The notes beneath the pieces are model-generated. The model was not told the DNA's origin. It did no database searches and saw only the letters and a list, made by a program, of their open reading frames with translations. From JAAYCI01 sp031549285 (GTDB lineage: Bacteria > Bacillota > Clostridia > Oscillospirales > Ruminococcaceae): a stretch of 64,000 bases of DNA. Positions 26,282-34,121 of this stretch are shown in pieces. A program made the position numbers and the translations under genes. Where the stretch lies: positions 1 through 64,000 of the forward strand of contig JAVBPZ010000010.1 in NCBI GenBank assembly GCA_031549285.1, read 5' to 3'. How positions within the stretch are numbered: position 1 is the first letter of the stretch; each line of letters starts with the position of its first letter.

Positions 26282-26339
26282 CATGGCTGCGATAACCGAC
26301 AAAAACGCATATTGTAGTAAAGGCGAGGTGGTTTTTGGC

Positions 26340-27095
26340 ATGGAGGTTGTGCCGGCGCGTGTGTTGAACATGCTGTATATTTATTTGGATATTGGGTTCC
26401 TGGTGCTGTTTTTTGGGGTGCTGCTGTTCACCCGGCGGTACATGGCGGCCATCGTGGGCGCCATTGGCGGGCTCCTCTATTTTTTGGTGGATTACGGCGG
26501 GTTTTACCTGTTGCTGGGTACCCGCGAGGTAGTGGGAGCCGACCCGTTTTGGTTCCTGTTATGGATGAGCATCAGCTATGGTGTGACCAATTTTGCGTGG
26601 ATATGGCTGTGGCTGGATGGTGATGGCCACAAGCTGGAGTGGTCGCTGTTTATCATGTCCGGCTGGATGTGCACCGCGCTGCTGAGCCAAAGCTTTGGTG
26701 CTGGTTTTGCCGAGATATCCATCCGGCGGGGCACCACCGCATACCATGGTTTGATGGGGGTGTTCCTGTTCGTGGGGTACGGCCTGCTGTGCGTGCAGAA
26801 CATCCGGGCGAAAAAAGCCGAGGACAAGGCGCCCATTCTGCAAATATTGCTGATAGGCATGCTGGTGCAGGGCTCTTGGGAGTTCATATTGCTAATAACC
26901 GGCATACGCCCCGCGGGGTTTGGCCCGCTGCTGGTGGACACGCTGCTGGAAACCAACATGGGCTTGCCGTACCTGTATTGGATTCACAAGGCGGTGATGG
27001 GCCGACGGCAGGAGGATCTGCGCACGGCGGCCGCCGCGCGGGCAGCAAACAGCGCCACATTGGCGCTGGCGCCGGAGGCGCAGGCAGGAGGTTGA
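26340..27095 (+). CDS. Polytopic membrane protein, unknown function
   Basis: A 251-residue protein with about seven hydrophobic helices ('LDIGFLVLFFGVLLF', 'AAIVGAIGGLLYFLVDYGG', 'FWFLLWMSISYGVTNFAWIW', 'YHGLMGVFLFVGYGLL', 'LQILLIGMLVQGSWEFILLI') and a cytosolic Ala-rich, charged tail. ATG 26340 follows AGGCGAGGTGG; an upstream in-frame ATG at 26283 lacks a site. No transport or catalytic motif is recognised. It stands alone with its own promoter and a terminator at 27208-27235. Confidence 0.75.
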   Translation: MEVVPARVLNMLYIYLDIGFLVLFFGVLLFTRRYMAAIVGAIGGLLYFLVDYGGFYLLLGTREVVGADPFWFLLWMSISYGVTNFAWIWLWLDGDGHKLEWSLFIMSGWMCTALLSQSFGAGFAEISIRRGTTAYHGLMGVFLFVGYGLLCVQNIRAKKAEDKAPILQILLIGMLVQGSWEFILLITGIRPAGFGPLLVDTLLETNMGLPYLYWIHKAVMGRRQEDLRTAAAARAANSATLALAPEAQAGG

Positions 27096-27207
27096 CCTTT
27101 CAGGCAGAGTGGTTTTCGGCTGGGAATACTTTTGGTAAACGCGGTGCGAACACAAGCGCACAGGCAAAAAAAGCAGGTACAAAACATAAAGACAAATGCA
27201 CAAGCAA

Positions 27208-27235
27208 AAAGCGCCCTCCCAACGGAGGGCGCTTT
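27208..27235. terminator. Bidirectional terminator
   Basis: AAAGCGCCCTCC (27208-27219) and GGAGGGCGCTTT (27224-27235) form a perfect 12-bp stem with loop CAAC. It serves the membrane-protein gene on (+) and ptsI on (-), where the stem runs into TTTTTG. Confidence 0.9.
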
Positions 27236-27278
27236 CCTATTGTTCTGTTCTGGTGGTCAGCATAATAAAATGTGGCCA

Positions 27279-29000
27279 TTAAAACAACGTAACGGCAGAT
27301 TTTTTCAGCAGCTTGCGCGCCTCGGCGGCGTCGCTGCCACCGCTGGTTTCTTTCGCCAGGCGGGTGGCCTCGGCGTAGGAGGTGCGCCGTACAATGTACC
27401 GCACTTTATCCGCCAGCGGTGCGGAAACGCTCAGCTCGGTGACGCCGCAGCCAATCAGGAAGGGGATCATCTCGTCGCTGGCGGCCATTTCGCCGCATAC
27501 CGACAACGGTATTCCGGCGTTTTCCGCGGCCTGGCCCACCGTGCGGATGGCCTTCAACACGCCGATATTAATGTTGTCGTACAGGTAGGACACAGCCTGG
27601 TTCACACGGTCGGTGGCGGTAAGATACTGCACCAGGTCGTTGGTGCCAATGCTGAAAAAAGCGGCCTGCTGCGCAAAGTCATCGGCCATCAGCACGGTAG
27701 CCGGGGTTTCCACCATCATGCCCACCGGGATATCCTCGTCGAAAGGGATGCCCTTTTGGCGCAGTTCCACCTTACATTCCTCCACGAACTGGCAGGCGGA
27801 GATCCACTCCTCCATTGCCACGATCATGGGAAACATGATCTTCACCTTACCAAATGCGGAGGCCCGCAGAATGGCACGCAGCTGGGTTTTGAAAATTTCC
27901 GGCCGCTCTATGCAGATGCGGATGGCACGGAAGCCCAAGAAGGGGTTTTCCTCCGGCTGGATGCCAAAATAATCCAGCTGCTTGTCGCCGCCAATGTCCA
28001 GCGTGCGAATGACCACCTCTTTGCCGCCCATGCGCTCCACCACGCTGCTGTAGGCCAGGGTCTGGGTTTGCTCGTCGGGGTAGCCGTTGTGCTGCATGTA
28101 CAAAAACTCGGTGCGCAAAAGGCCCACCCCGTCGCAGCGGGCGGGGTCCAGAATAGCGGCAGAATCCAGATCGCCGGTGTTTACACAGATGCGCACCGCC
28201 CGGCCGTCGGTGGTGTGGGCTGTGCCCAGCGGTTCCGCCGCATACAGCAGGCGTCGGCGTTCTTCCTCCTGCTGGCCGGCGTAAAAATCTGCCAGGGACC
28301 CCTCGTCCGGCTCCAGCACTATTTCGCCGGAATAGCCGGAGATGGCAATGGTATTTCCGGTTTTGGCAACGTCGAAGGTGCCGGCGGCGCCGATGATGGC
28401 CGGAATGCCCAGTGTGCGCGCCAAGATGACCGCGTGGGAGGTGGGGGAACCCTCTTGCGTGACAAACCCGGCCAGGTATTTTTTGTCCAGGTGGATGGTG
28501 GAAGACGGGGTCAGCGTGTCCGCCACGATGATGGTGGGTTCGGTCAATACCGCGCCGGACAGCGAGTCCGACAGGCCGTCCAGCACCAGCAGCAGGTCAT
28601 CACACACGCAGTTGATATCGGAAAAGCGCTCACGCATATAGGCGTCCTCCAGCGAGAGGAACACCTCGTTTGCCTGCGCGCGCACAATATCCACGGCCTT
28701 TTTGGCGTTTTGGTACTTGTTTACTATCTGACTGCGCACCGTATCAAAAAAGACATCGTCCTCTAAAATAACGATGTACGATTCATACAGTTCCGCCTCG
28801 GCGGCGGATTTTTTCAGCGCGCGCTCATACGCCCGGCGCATGCGCCCCAGCAGCTGGGAAATGGCGCTGTCCAGTTTGGCAACCTCGGCGTCCCGATCGG
28901 CCACCGGCTGCGAAGTAACCACCAGCGCCAGGGGCTCTTTTTTCAGGACTTTGCCGGTGGCAACGCCGTCGGAACAACCCGTCCCCCAAAAACGTGTCAT
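27279..29000 (-). CDS. ptsI: PTS enzyme I, PEP-protein phosphotransferase
   Basis: A 573-residue soluble enzyme that passes phosphate from PEP to HPr. ATG 29000 follows GGGAGGATG; the extension to 29132 is rejected. The phospho-His lies in 'GSPTSHAVILARTLGIPAI'; the PEP-binding TIM barrel contains 'GVGLLRTEFLYM', 'DIGGDKQLDYFGI' and the signature 'FFSIGTNDLVQYLTATDR'. The length is standard. The gene follows ptsH by 153 bp. No EII genes are in the window, so the sugar substrates are not shown. Confidence 0.96.
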   Translation of the reverse strand: MTRFWGTGCSDGVATGKVLKKEPLALVVTSQPVADRDAEVAKLDSAISQLLGRMRRAYERALKKSAAEAELYESYIVILEDDVFFDTVRSQIVNKYQNAKKAVDIVRAQANEVFLSLEDAYMRERFSDINCVCDDLLLVLDGLSDSLSGAVLTEPTIIVADTLTPSSTIHLDKKYLAGFVTQEGSPTSHAVILARTLGIPAIIGAAGTFDVAKTGNTIAISGYSGEIVLEPDEGSLADFYAGQQEEERRRLLYAAEPLGTAHTTDGRAVRICVNTGDLDSAAILDPARCDGVGLLRTEFLYMQHNGYPDEQTQTLAYSSVVERMGGKEVVIRTLDIGGDKQLDYFGIQPEENPFLGFRAIRICIERPEIFKTQLRAILRASAFGKVKIMFPMIVAMEEWISACQFVEECKVELRQKGIPFDEDIPVGMMVETPATVLMADDFAQQAAFFSIGTNDLVQYLTATDRVNQAVSYLYDNINIGVLKAIRTVGQAAENAGIPLSVCGEMAASDEMIPFLIGCGVTELSVSAPLADKVRYIVRRTSYAEATRLAKETSGGSDAAEARKLLKKSAVTLF

Positions 29001-29153
29001 GTGGCATCCTCCCGTATGGTGGCATTTTGCGCGGGTGCCGGCCGCACCTGCCGGCGGAAATATGGCCTGCGGAAACGGTGCGGATGGTTGCCGGCCGGGC
29101 CCAGGTACAGCCCATTGCCTGCAGAACAGCAAGTGTCCGGAGTATCCTACAGC

Positions 29154-29414
29154 CTAGGGCGTGATATCACCAAAGAATGTTTTGATCATGGCAATGCTTT
29201 CGTCCTCGTCCTCACCGGTTGCCTGTATAACAATCTGCTGGCCATAGGTGATGCCGGCAGACAGCAGCGACACAATGCTTTTGGCGGCATATTGGTTGCC
29301 ATCTTTCAAGATAATGATGTCCGACTTCAGCGGGCCCACCATGCGGATGAACCGCACCGCCGGCCGGGCGTGCAGCCCCTCCTGGAAGGGAACCGTGATG
29401 GTAATTTCTTTCAT
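29154..29414 (-). CDS. ptsH: Phosphocarrier protein HPr
   Basis: An 86-residue protein with the phospho-His motif 'EGLHARPAVRFIRM' and the regulatory-serine region 'AAKSIVSLLSAGI', so both EI phosphorylation and HPr-kinase/CcpA signalling are plausible. The acidic C-terminus 'GEDEDESIAMIKTFF' is typical. The start ATG 29414 follows a weak AAGGATAAC site. It leads the ptsH-ptsI pair. Confidence 0.94.
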   Translation of the reverse strand: MKEITITVPFQEGLHARPAVRFIRMVGPLKSDIIILKDGNQYAAKSIVSLLSAGITYGQQIVIQATGEDEDESIAMIKTFFGDITP

Positions 29415-29472
29415 TTTTGTTATCCTTTTCGTTTGCTGGTGTGCCGCGGCAGACCGCGGGTAACTTTGAGAT

Positions 29473-29501
29473 ATTATAACATTCTGCTCGATTTTTGTCG
29501 A
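29473..29501 (-). promoter_or_regulatory. ptsH-ptsI promoter
   Basis: Minus strand: TCGACA (29496-29501), 17-bp spacer, consensus TATAAT (29473-29478). Confidence 0.75.
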
Positions 29502-29513
29502 TTTTTCTTTACG

Positions 29514-29924
29514 CTATTCCCCGGCCGGGCGCGGCTGTTTGGTAAACCCTGTAACGGTGCTTTGCGCAATCAGGCTGCCGCCCTCGTCGGTAATATCCAC
29601 GCGGTACACGCTGATGGTGCGGGTGGCGGCGGTGCGGGTGGCGGTGGCGGTCAGCCGGCCGGCCAGCCCGGGCTTTAAAAAGTGGATGGTGGCATCCAGC
29701 GTGACGGTGCCGATGCTTTGGCTGTTTGCCGCCACCGCGAAGGCAAAATCCGCCAGGGTGAAGATCAGCCCGCCCTGCACGCTGCCGGCGGCGTTGCAGT
29801 GTTCGGCACCCAGCTGCACGCTGCACACGGCGCTGCCGTCGCCCACCTGTTCTATGGAAATGCCCTGCATAGACGCAAAGCGGTCGTTTTCAAAATAAGC
29901 CAGTACTTCCTCGTGTGTACCCAT
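29514..29924 (-). CDS. PaaI-type hotdog thioesterase
   Basis: A 136-residue single hotdog domain. The helix region 'AAGSVQGGLIFTLADFAFAV' corresponds to the HGG-type active site of PaaI/YbgC-like acyl-CoA thioesterases, with Gln in place of the usual His of 'HGG'. 'DATIHFLKPGLAGRLTATA' forms the following strands. GGAGGAACC precedes ATG 29924. The substrate is unknown; the gene stands between the pts genes and the sugar-sensing operon. Confidence 0.85.
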   Translation of the reverse strand: MGTHEEVLAYFENDRFASMQGISIEQVGDGSAVCSVQLGAEHCNAAGSVQGGLIFTLADFAFAVAANSQSIGTVTLDATIHFLKPGLAGRLTATATRTAATRTISVYRVDITDEGGSLIAQSTVTGFTKQPRPAGE

Positions 29925-29965
29925 GGGTTCCTCCTGCGCGGTGTTAAATTTGGTTTCCTATCGTA

Positions 29966-31153
29966 CTAATTATATACTGCGATGTACTCTTGTACATTTT
30001 CCAGGGTGACCGTCTCGTACGGCAGGCGGATGTATTTTCCGCTTTCCAGTGAAATATCCTGTGGCAGGTCGGCGCCGGTATACAGGCTGCAGGCCAGCTC
30101 CAGCATGGCGCGGGCCTGCCCGTCGGCATTGTTCAGCACCGTGCCGGCCATTTTTCCGGCGGCTACCGCGGCCAGGCCCTCCCGGGTACCGTCCACCCCC
30201 ACAATGACCGGCCAGTCTTCCTGCGGAATGGCCGCCTTTTCCAGCGCGTCTATGGCGCCCAGCGCCATATCATCGTTGTTTGCGAATACCACCTCGATAC
30301 ATTTTTCCCGGCCTGTCAAATCGCAGCCATACTGGTTGAGCCACTGTGACATTTTGGTTTCCGCGCGCGCCCGGGCCCAGCTGGCGATGGCGCCGTCCAG
30401 CCGCTCTACCGGGATGTCGGCATTGGTCAGGGTGCCCACGCTGTACTCGGTACGGAAGATAGCGTCCTGGTGGCCGGCCTCGCCCTCCAGCATCACATAC
30501 TGCACAATGCCGTCGTCGTTTTTGTCCACGGTCAGCGGTTTTTTCAGCGGTACGTCCGGGGTTGCTTGTGCGGGCTGGCTTGCCGCCGTGTCGCTGGCGT
30601 GTGTGCCGCTTGCATCATCTGCCGCCGGCGGGTTTTGGGCTTCCTGCCAGGCCTGTTCTGCCTGGTACATCGCCAGCACCAGTTGTCCCTGCAGCTGGCC
30701 GGACTGCCGCGCGTCGGCGCCCACATAATACAGGTTATCGCTGCGCTGCAGGTCCTCCGCTACCGGTTCCCGGTTAAAAAATATGGTGGGAACGCCGGCG
30801 GCCTCTATTTTGTCCAGGATAAACGCAACGTCGGTACGGTCCACCAGGTTCACACAGATGATATCACAGCCGGATTTTATAAAGCTTTCCACCTGGTTGT
30901 TTTGGGTCATCTGGTTGCCGTTGGCGCTTTCCTGAATGATGGTGATATCCAAACCGTCTGCCTGTTGTTTTTCCTTGGCGTAATGATGAAACCGCTCCAT
31001 CAGCAGGGTGATGAAGGTGTCATACTGGTTGTACATGCTGATACCGATGCGCAGGCTTTGCCCGGCAACGGGGGTGGCCAGCGGCGTGGGGGTGCAGCCC
31101 GCCAGCGCCCCCAGCAACAGCAGGCACAAAAAAATACTAAAAACTCGTTTCAT
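29966..31153 (-). CDS. Sugar-binding lipoprotein (galactose/MglB-like) of the sensor operon
   Basis: A 395-residue exported lipoprotein: 'MKRVFSIFLCLLLLGALAGC' ends in the lipidated Cys. The peripl_BP_4 fold is shown by 'RIGISMYNQYDTFITLLMER', 'PTIFFNREP', 'NNDDMALGAIDALEKA' and 'VIVGVDGTREGL'. An Ala/Thr/Pro-rich insert (about residues 180-210) interrupts the domain. ATG 31153 follows GTGAGG; an in-frame GTG at 31165 is an alternative. It lies 8 bp after the other binding protein, kinase and regulator, so it probably serves sensing (ligand presentation to the kinase) rather than, or besides, uptake. It resembles the divergent MglB-like protein at 36154. Confidence 0.88.
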   Translation of the reverse strand: MKRVFSIFLCLLLLGALAGCTPTPLATPVAGQSLRIGISMYNQYDTFITLLMERFHHYAKEKQQADGLDITIIQESANGNQMTQNNQVESFIKSGCDIICVNLVDRTDVAFILDKIEAAGVPTIFFNREPVAEDLQRSDNLYYVGADARQSGQLQGQLVLAMYQAEQAWQEAQNPPAADDASGTHASDTAASQPAQATPDVPLKKPLTVDKNDDGIVQYVMLEGEAGHQDAIFRTEYSVGTLTNADIPVERLDGAIASWARARAETKMSQWLNQYGCDLTGREKCIEVVFANNDDMALGAIDALEKAAIPQEDWPVIVGVDGTREGLAAVAAGKMAGTVLNNADGQARAMLELACSLYTGADLPQDISLESGKYIRLPYETVTLENVQEYIAVYN

Positions 31154-31161
31154 AAAATACC

Positions 31162-32103
31162 TCACTGAATAATGGGGAACAGTACGCGCTCTACGGCGGG
31201 TTCATACAGGTTGTCGTGCCGGGCCAGGCCCGCGTCTATGGTGTCCGGAACCTGTGGCGTGTTTATGCCCATGTGGCGCGCCAGCTGCATCAAGGCAATA
31301 TAGCCCATATTGAATTCATTCGCGTAGCAAATCTCCTGCACCAGCTGCCGGTCCAGGTAATACACAATTTTTTCGTTGCTGCCAATGCCAAACAGGCGTG
31401 GCTGAATATCCAGCGCCACGGCAGTGTCTACAGCGCACTCCAGGGTCTCGGTGTCGAACGCCACCACCGTTTGGCGGGGCCAGGCACCCATCTGAATGGC
31501 CAGGTAATCGGAAAGGTCCTGGCTGCCGGGCTGCCACACGGTCAATGCGGTTCCGTTTTTCCGGGCTTCCTCTATGAAAGCGCTGTACCGCCGCCGCACG
31601 CTTTCGCGCTGCAGGTTGTGCGCGATAATCGCTACCGATTCCTCGGCGGCTATTTTGCCATTTGCCAGGCTGCGGCCCATGGCGGCGTTGTCCGGCGCCA
31701 CCAGGTTCAGCGTGTCGCCCGCGCCGGTTTCCACCAGCACCAGCGGCAGCCGGGTGGCTACCTCCTGCAGGTACGCCGTCATTTCGTTGCTGTTGTTTGC
31801 CGCTACAATCAGCCCCTCGGCCCCGGCGGAAATCTCCCGCTCTATAAGCGCCTGCTGCTGGTCGGCGCTGGCAATATCCGCCAAAATCACGTTGGTCATT
31901 TCTATGCCCACCTCTGCACAGGCCTGCCGCAGCCCCAGGCTGACCGAGGCCCAGCGGTCGGTACCGCTTTCATACAACACCACCGCTATGCGGGGCGGGT
32001 CCTTTTTTTGCAGGTTACCGCCGGCCTGATACTGGTAGGCCAGCACAAACGCGAAACACAGGCCAATTACCAGTACAATGATGAGAGTGCGTCTTTTTTT
32101 CAT
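31162..32103 (-). CDS. Membrane-anchored sugar-binding protein, likely sensory
   Basis: A 313-residue periplasmic-binding-protein fold with an N-terminal uncleaved-looking anchor ('TLIIVLVIGLCFAFVLAY') and no lipobox. Fold motifs are 'DPPRIAVVLYESGTDRWA', 'GAEGLIVAANNSNEM' and 'FGIGSNEKIVYYLDR'. ATG 32103 overlaps the kinase stop (ATGA). Its architecture matches XylFII-like co-sensors of clostridial LytS/YesM kinases, which bind sugar outside the cell and contact the kinase. That role is inferred from architecture and operon order. Confidence 0.85.
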   Translation of the reverse strand: MKKRRTLIIVLVIGLCFAFVLAYQYQAGGNLQKKDPPRIAVVLYESGTDRWASVSLGLRQACAEVGIEMTNVILADIASADQQQALIEREISAGAEGLIVAANNSNEMTAYLQEVATRLPLVLVETGAGDTLNLVAPDNAAMGRSLANGKIAAEESVAIIAHNLQRESVRRRYSAFIEEARKNGTALTVWQPGSQDLSDYLAIQMGAWPRQTVVAFDTETLECAVDTAVALDIQPRLFGIGSNEKIVYYLDRQLVQEICYANEFNMGYIALMQLARHMGINTPQVPDTIDAGLARHDNLYEPAVERVLFPIIQ

Positions 32104-34121
32104 GGGGTTTCCTCCCCTTGGGTGGGTTTGCTGCCGGGCGCGGGGTCTGTTGCCGCCGCGCCGGTGGCGGTTGAGCTTTCTTCTGTGGCTGCGTTACCGG
32201 CGGTAAGCGACCCCGTTGCCGCGGCCGGTGCGGTGCTGCTGTTATCGGGGGCCAGCGCTGCGGCCGCCCCGACAGCGGGCGTGTTTCCCACCGGTGTGTT
32301 ACCGTCTACGGTTTGCGGCAACCGTACCCGTATGGTGGTGCCTTCGTCCAGCTCGCTGAGAATAGACAGACCATACTCCGGCCCATAGAACAGCTGGATG
32401 CGCTGGTGCACGTTCCGCAGGCCGATGCCAGACCCCTTGCTTTTTGCCGGACGCTCGGCGGACAGCAGGCTGTCCACCGTTTCCTGCGTCATGCCCAGGC
32501 CGTTGTCCCGCACCTCCAGAATGACGTCCGCGCCCTCCAGATAGCCGTTGATGGTAATCAGGCCGTCGCCGTCCTTGTACTCCATGGCGTGATAAATGGC
32601 GTTCTCCAGCAGCGGCTGGATAATCAGCTTAATGGTACTGTAGCGCTCCACCTCCGGCGCCACGTTCACCTCCACCCGGAACTTGTTTTTGTAGCGGATG
32701 TTCTGGATATGCAGGTAATGGCGCGCATGCTGCAGTTCTGTCTGAATGGGGATGCTATCGTTGCCGCGGCTGAGTGAAATGCGGAACAGGTTCGCCAGCG
32801 CGGTTACCATCGAGATGGCCTCCGGATATTTGCCGCTTTCAATCATCCAGACGATGGAATCCAGCGTGTTGTACAAAAAGTGCGGGTTTATCTGTGCCTG
32901 CAGCGCGTCAAACTCGTGCTTCCGTTTGGTTTCCTGTTCATGCACAATATCGTCCATCAGGCTGCGCATCTGCGCCACTACCGAGCGCACCGTGCGCCCC
33001 AGGTAGGCAATCTCGTGCGGCCCGCCAATATAAATGTCCTGTGTCAAAACGCCCTTTTCCAGTGCCTTCACCGAGCGGTCCAGTTTCTTTATCGGCCCGG
33101 CCACGCGAGAGGACACAATGCTGTTCAAAATAATGATGAGGATGATGGCAAAGCCGATGATGGACACGGCAAACAGGCGCATCTGCCCGGTGGAAACCGC
33201 AAAGGTGCTGTTGGGAATGACGCTGACCAGCCGCCAGCCGGTATAGCTGAGGGTTTTTACGATGACCTGGCGGCCGGCGCCCTCGAAGGTTTCCTCGTGG
33301 ATGCCGTCGTCATACCCCGGGATGGCGGCGTTGTTTTCATTCAGCAGGCCGGAATAAATTAACTTTTGCTGTGGGTGGTAGATAATTTCGCCGTCCTTGT
33401 CCACCAGGTACACATAGCCCCCGGTGTCCGCCGTCATATGGGTGAATATTTGTTCAATGCCGCTGTATTTCATGTCCACCACCAGCACCCCGCGCCGGGT
33501 GGTGCCGCCCTCGGTAAGCTCCACCATGCGGCTGAGTGAAACCGCCCAGCTGTACTGCGGGCTGCTGTCGTCAAACAGGTTTTGCACGTGCGGTGCGGAA
33601 AAATGCTGGTTTTCTATCACGCTGGTGGCTCGGGTGAACCATTCCTGGTCGGTGGGGTGTACCCCCTTTTTCAGGGTATTCACCGGCGTGGCGGCCACCA
33701 GGTCCCCCTCTGCGGTAAAGCAGGCAATGCTAAGCAGATAGTCGCTGTTGGCCTCGTACAGCAGGTTCATTTCTTTGTCGATGCCTTCATCCGATATATC
33801 GGCGTTTTTGATGACCGAGTAATACATCGAATCAGAGATGCGCATCATGTTGCGGGTGTAGGAGGTCACGTTCAGCGCCATCTGGTTTACCACCTGCTGG
33901 TTGTCCTGAATGGCGGTATACCGCAGGCTTTCCGCAAACTGGGAATACAAAAGTATGCCCATCGCCAGCATGCACACCACCGAGGCGATGGTGAAGGTGA
34001 GCGAAAGGGTGAACTGGATGCTTTTCCGGCGGTAATACCGCTGGAACCGGTCCAGCAGCTTGCCGGGCCGGTTCGCCTTTTTTGGTTTTGCCGTTTTGTC
34101 GGCCTTTTTAGCCCGGTTCAT
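32100..34121 (-). CDS. YesM-type sensor histidine kinase
   Basis: A 673-residue membrane kinase. A Lys-rich N-terminus precedes membrane segment 1 (about 36-60), an extracytoplasmic dCache-like sensor (about 61-315), membrane segment 2 (about 318-340), HAMP, the His_kinase domain with 'LQAQINPHFLYNTLDSIVWM' (His near 412) and HATPase_c ('EVRDNGLGMTQETVDSLL', 'SGIGLRNVHQRIQLFYG'). After the catalytic domain comes an unusual ~60-residue Ala/Thr/Pro/Gly-rich tail. ATG 34121 overlaps the regulator gene by 14 bp; the longer frame is rejected. Confidence 0.92.
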   Translation of the reverse strand: MNRAKKADKTAKPKKANRPGKLLDRFQRYYRRKSIQFTLSLTFTIASVVCMLAMGILLYSQFAESLRYTAIQDNQQVVNQMALNVTSYTRNMMRISDSMYYSVIKNADISDEGIDKEMNLLYEANSDYLLSIACFTAEGDLVAATPVNTLKKGVHPTDQEWFTRATSVIENQHFSAPHVQNLFDDSSPQYSWAVSLSRMVELTEGGTTRRGVLVVDMKYSGIEQIFTHMTADTGGYVYLVDKDGEIIYHPQQKLIYSGLLNENNAAIPGYDDGIHEETFEGAGRQVIVKTLSYTGWRLVSVIPNSTFAVSTGQMRLFAVSIIGFAIILIIILNSIVSSRVAGPIKKLDRSVKALEKGVLTQDIYIGGPHEIAYLGRTVRSVVAQMRSLMDDIVHEQETKRKHEFDALQAQINPHFLYNTLDSIVWMIESGKYPEAISMVTALANLFRISLSRGNDSIPIQTELQHARHYLHIQNIRYKNKFRVEVNVAPEVERYSTIKLIIQPLLENAIYHAMEYKDGDGLITINGYLEGADVILEVRDNGLGMTQETVDSLLSAERPAKSKGSGIGLRNVHQRIQLFYGPEYGLSILSELDEGTTIRVRLPQTVDGNTPVGNTPAVGAAAALAPDNSSTAPAAATGSLTAGNAATEESSTATGAAATDPAPGSKPTQGEETP

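Larger units (their letters stand above)
25697..26339. other. 643-bp divergent region with two promoters
   Basis: It holds the long (~280-nt) leader and promoter of the acyl-CoA synthetase on the minus strand, and the promoter plus ~200-nt leader of the membrane-protein gene on the plus strand. No gene was found. Confidence 0.6.

Noticed and set aside
27132..28766. Plus-strand open frame of 544 codons opposite ptsI
   Set aside because: ptsI on the minus strand has unmistakable enzyme I motifs; the opposite frame is His/Gly/Gln-rich without family features.
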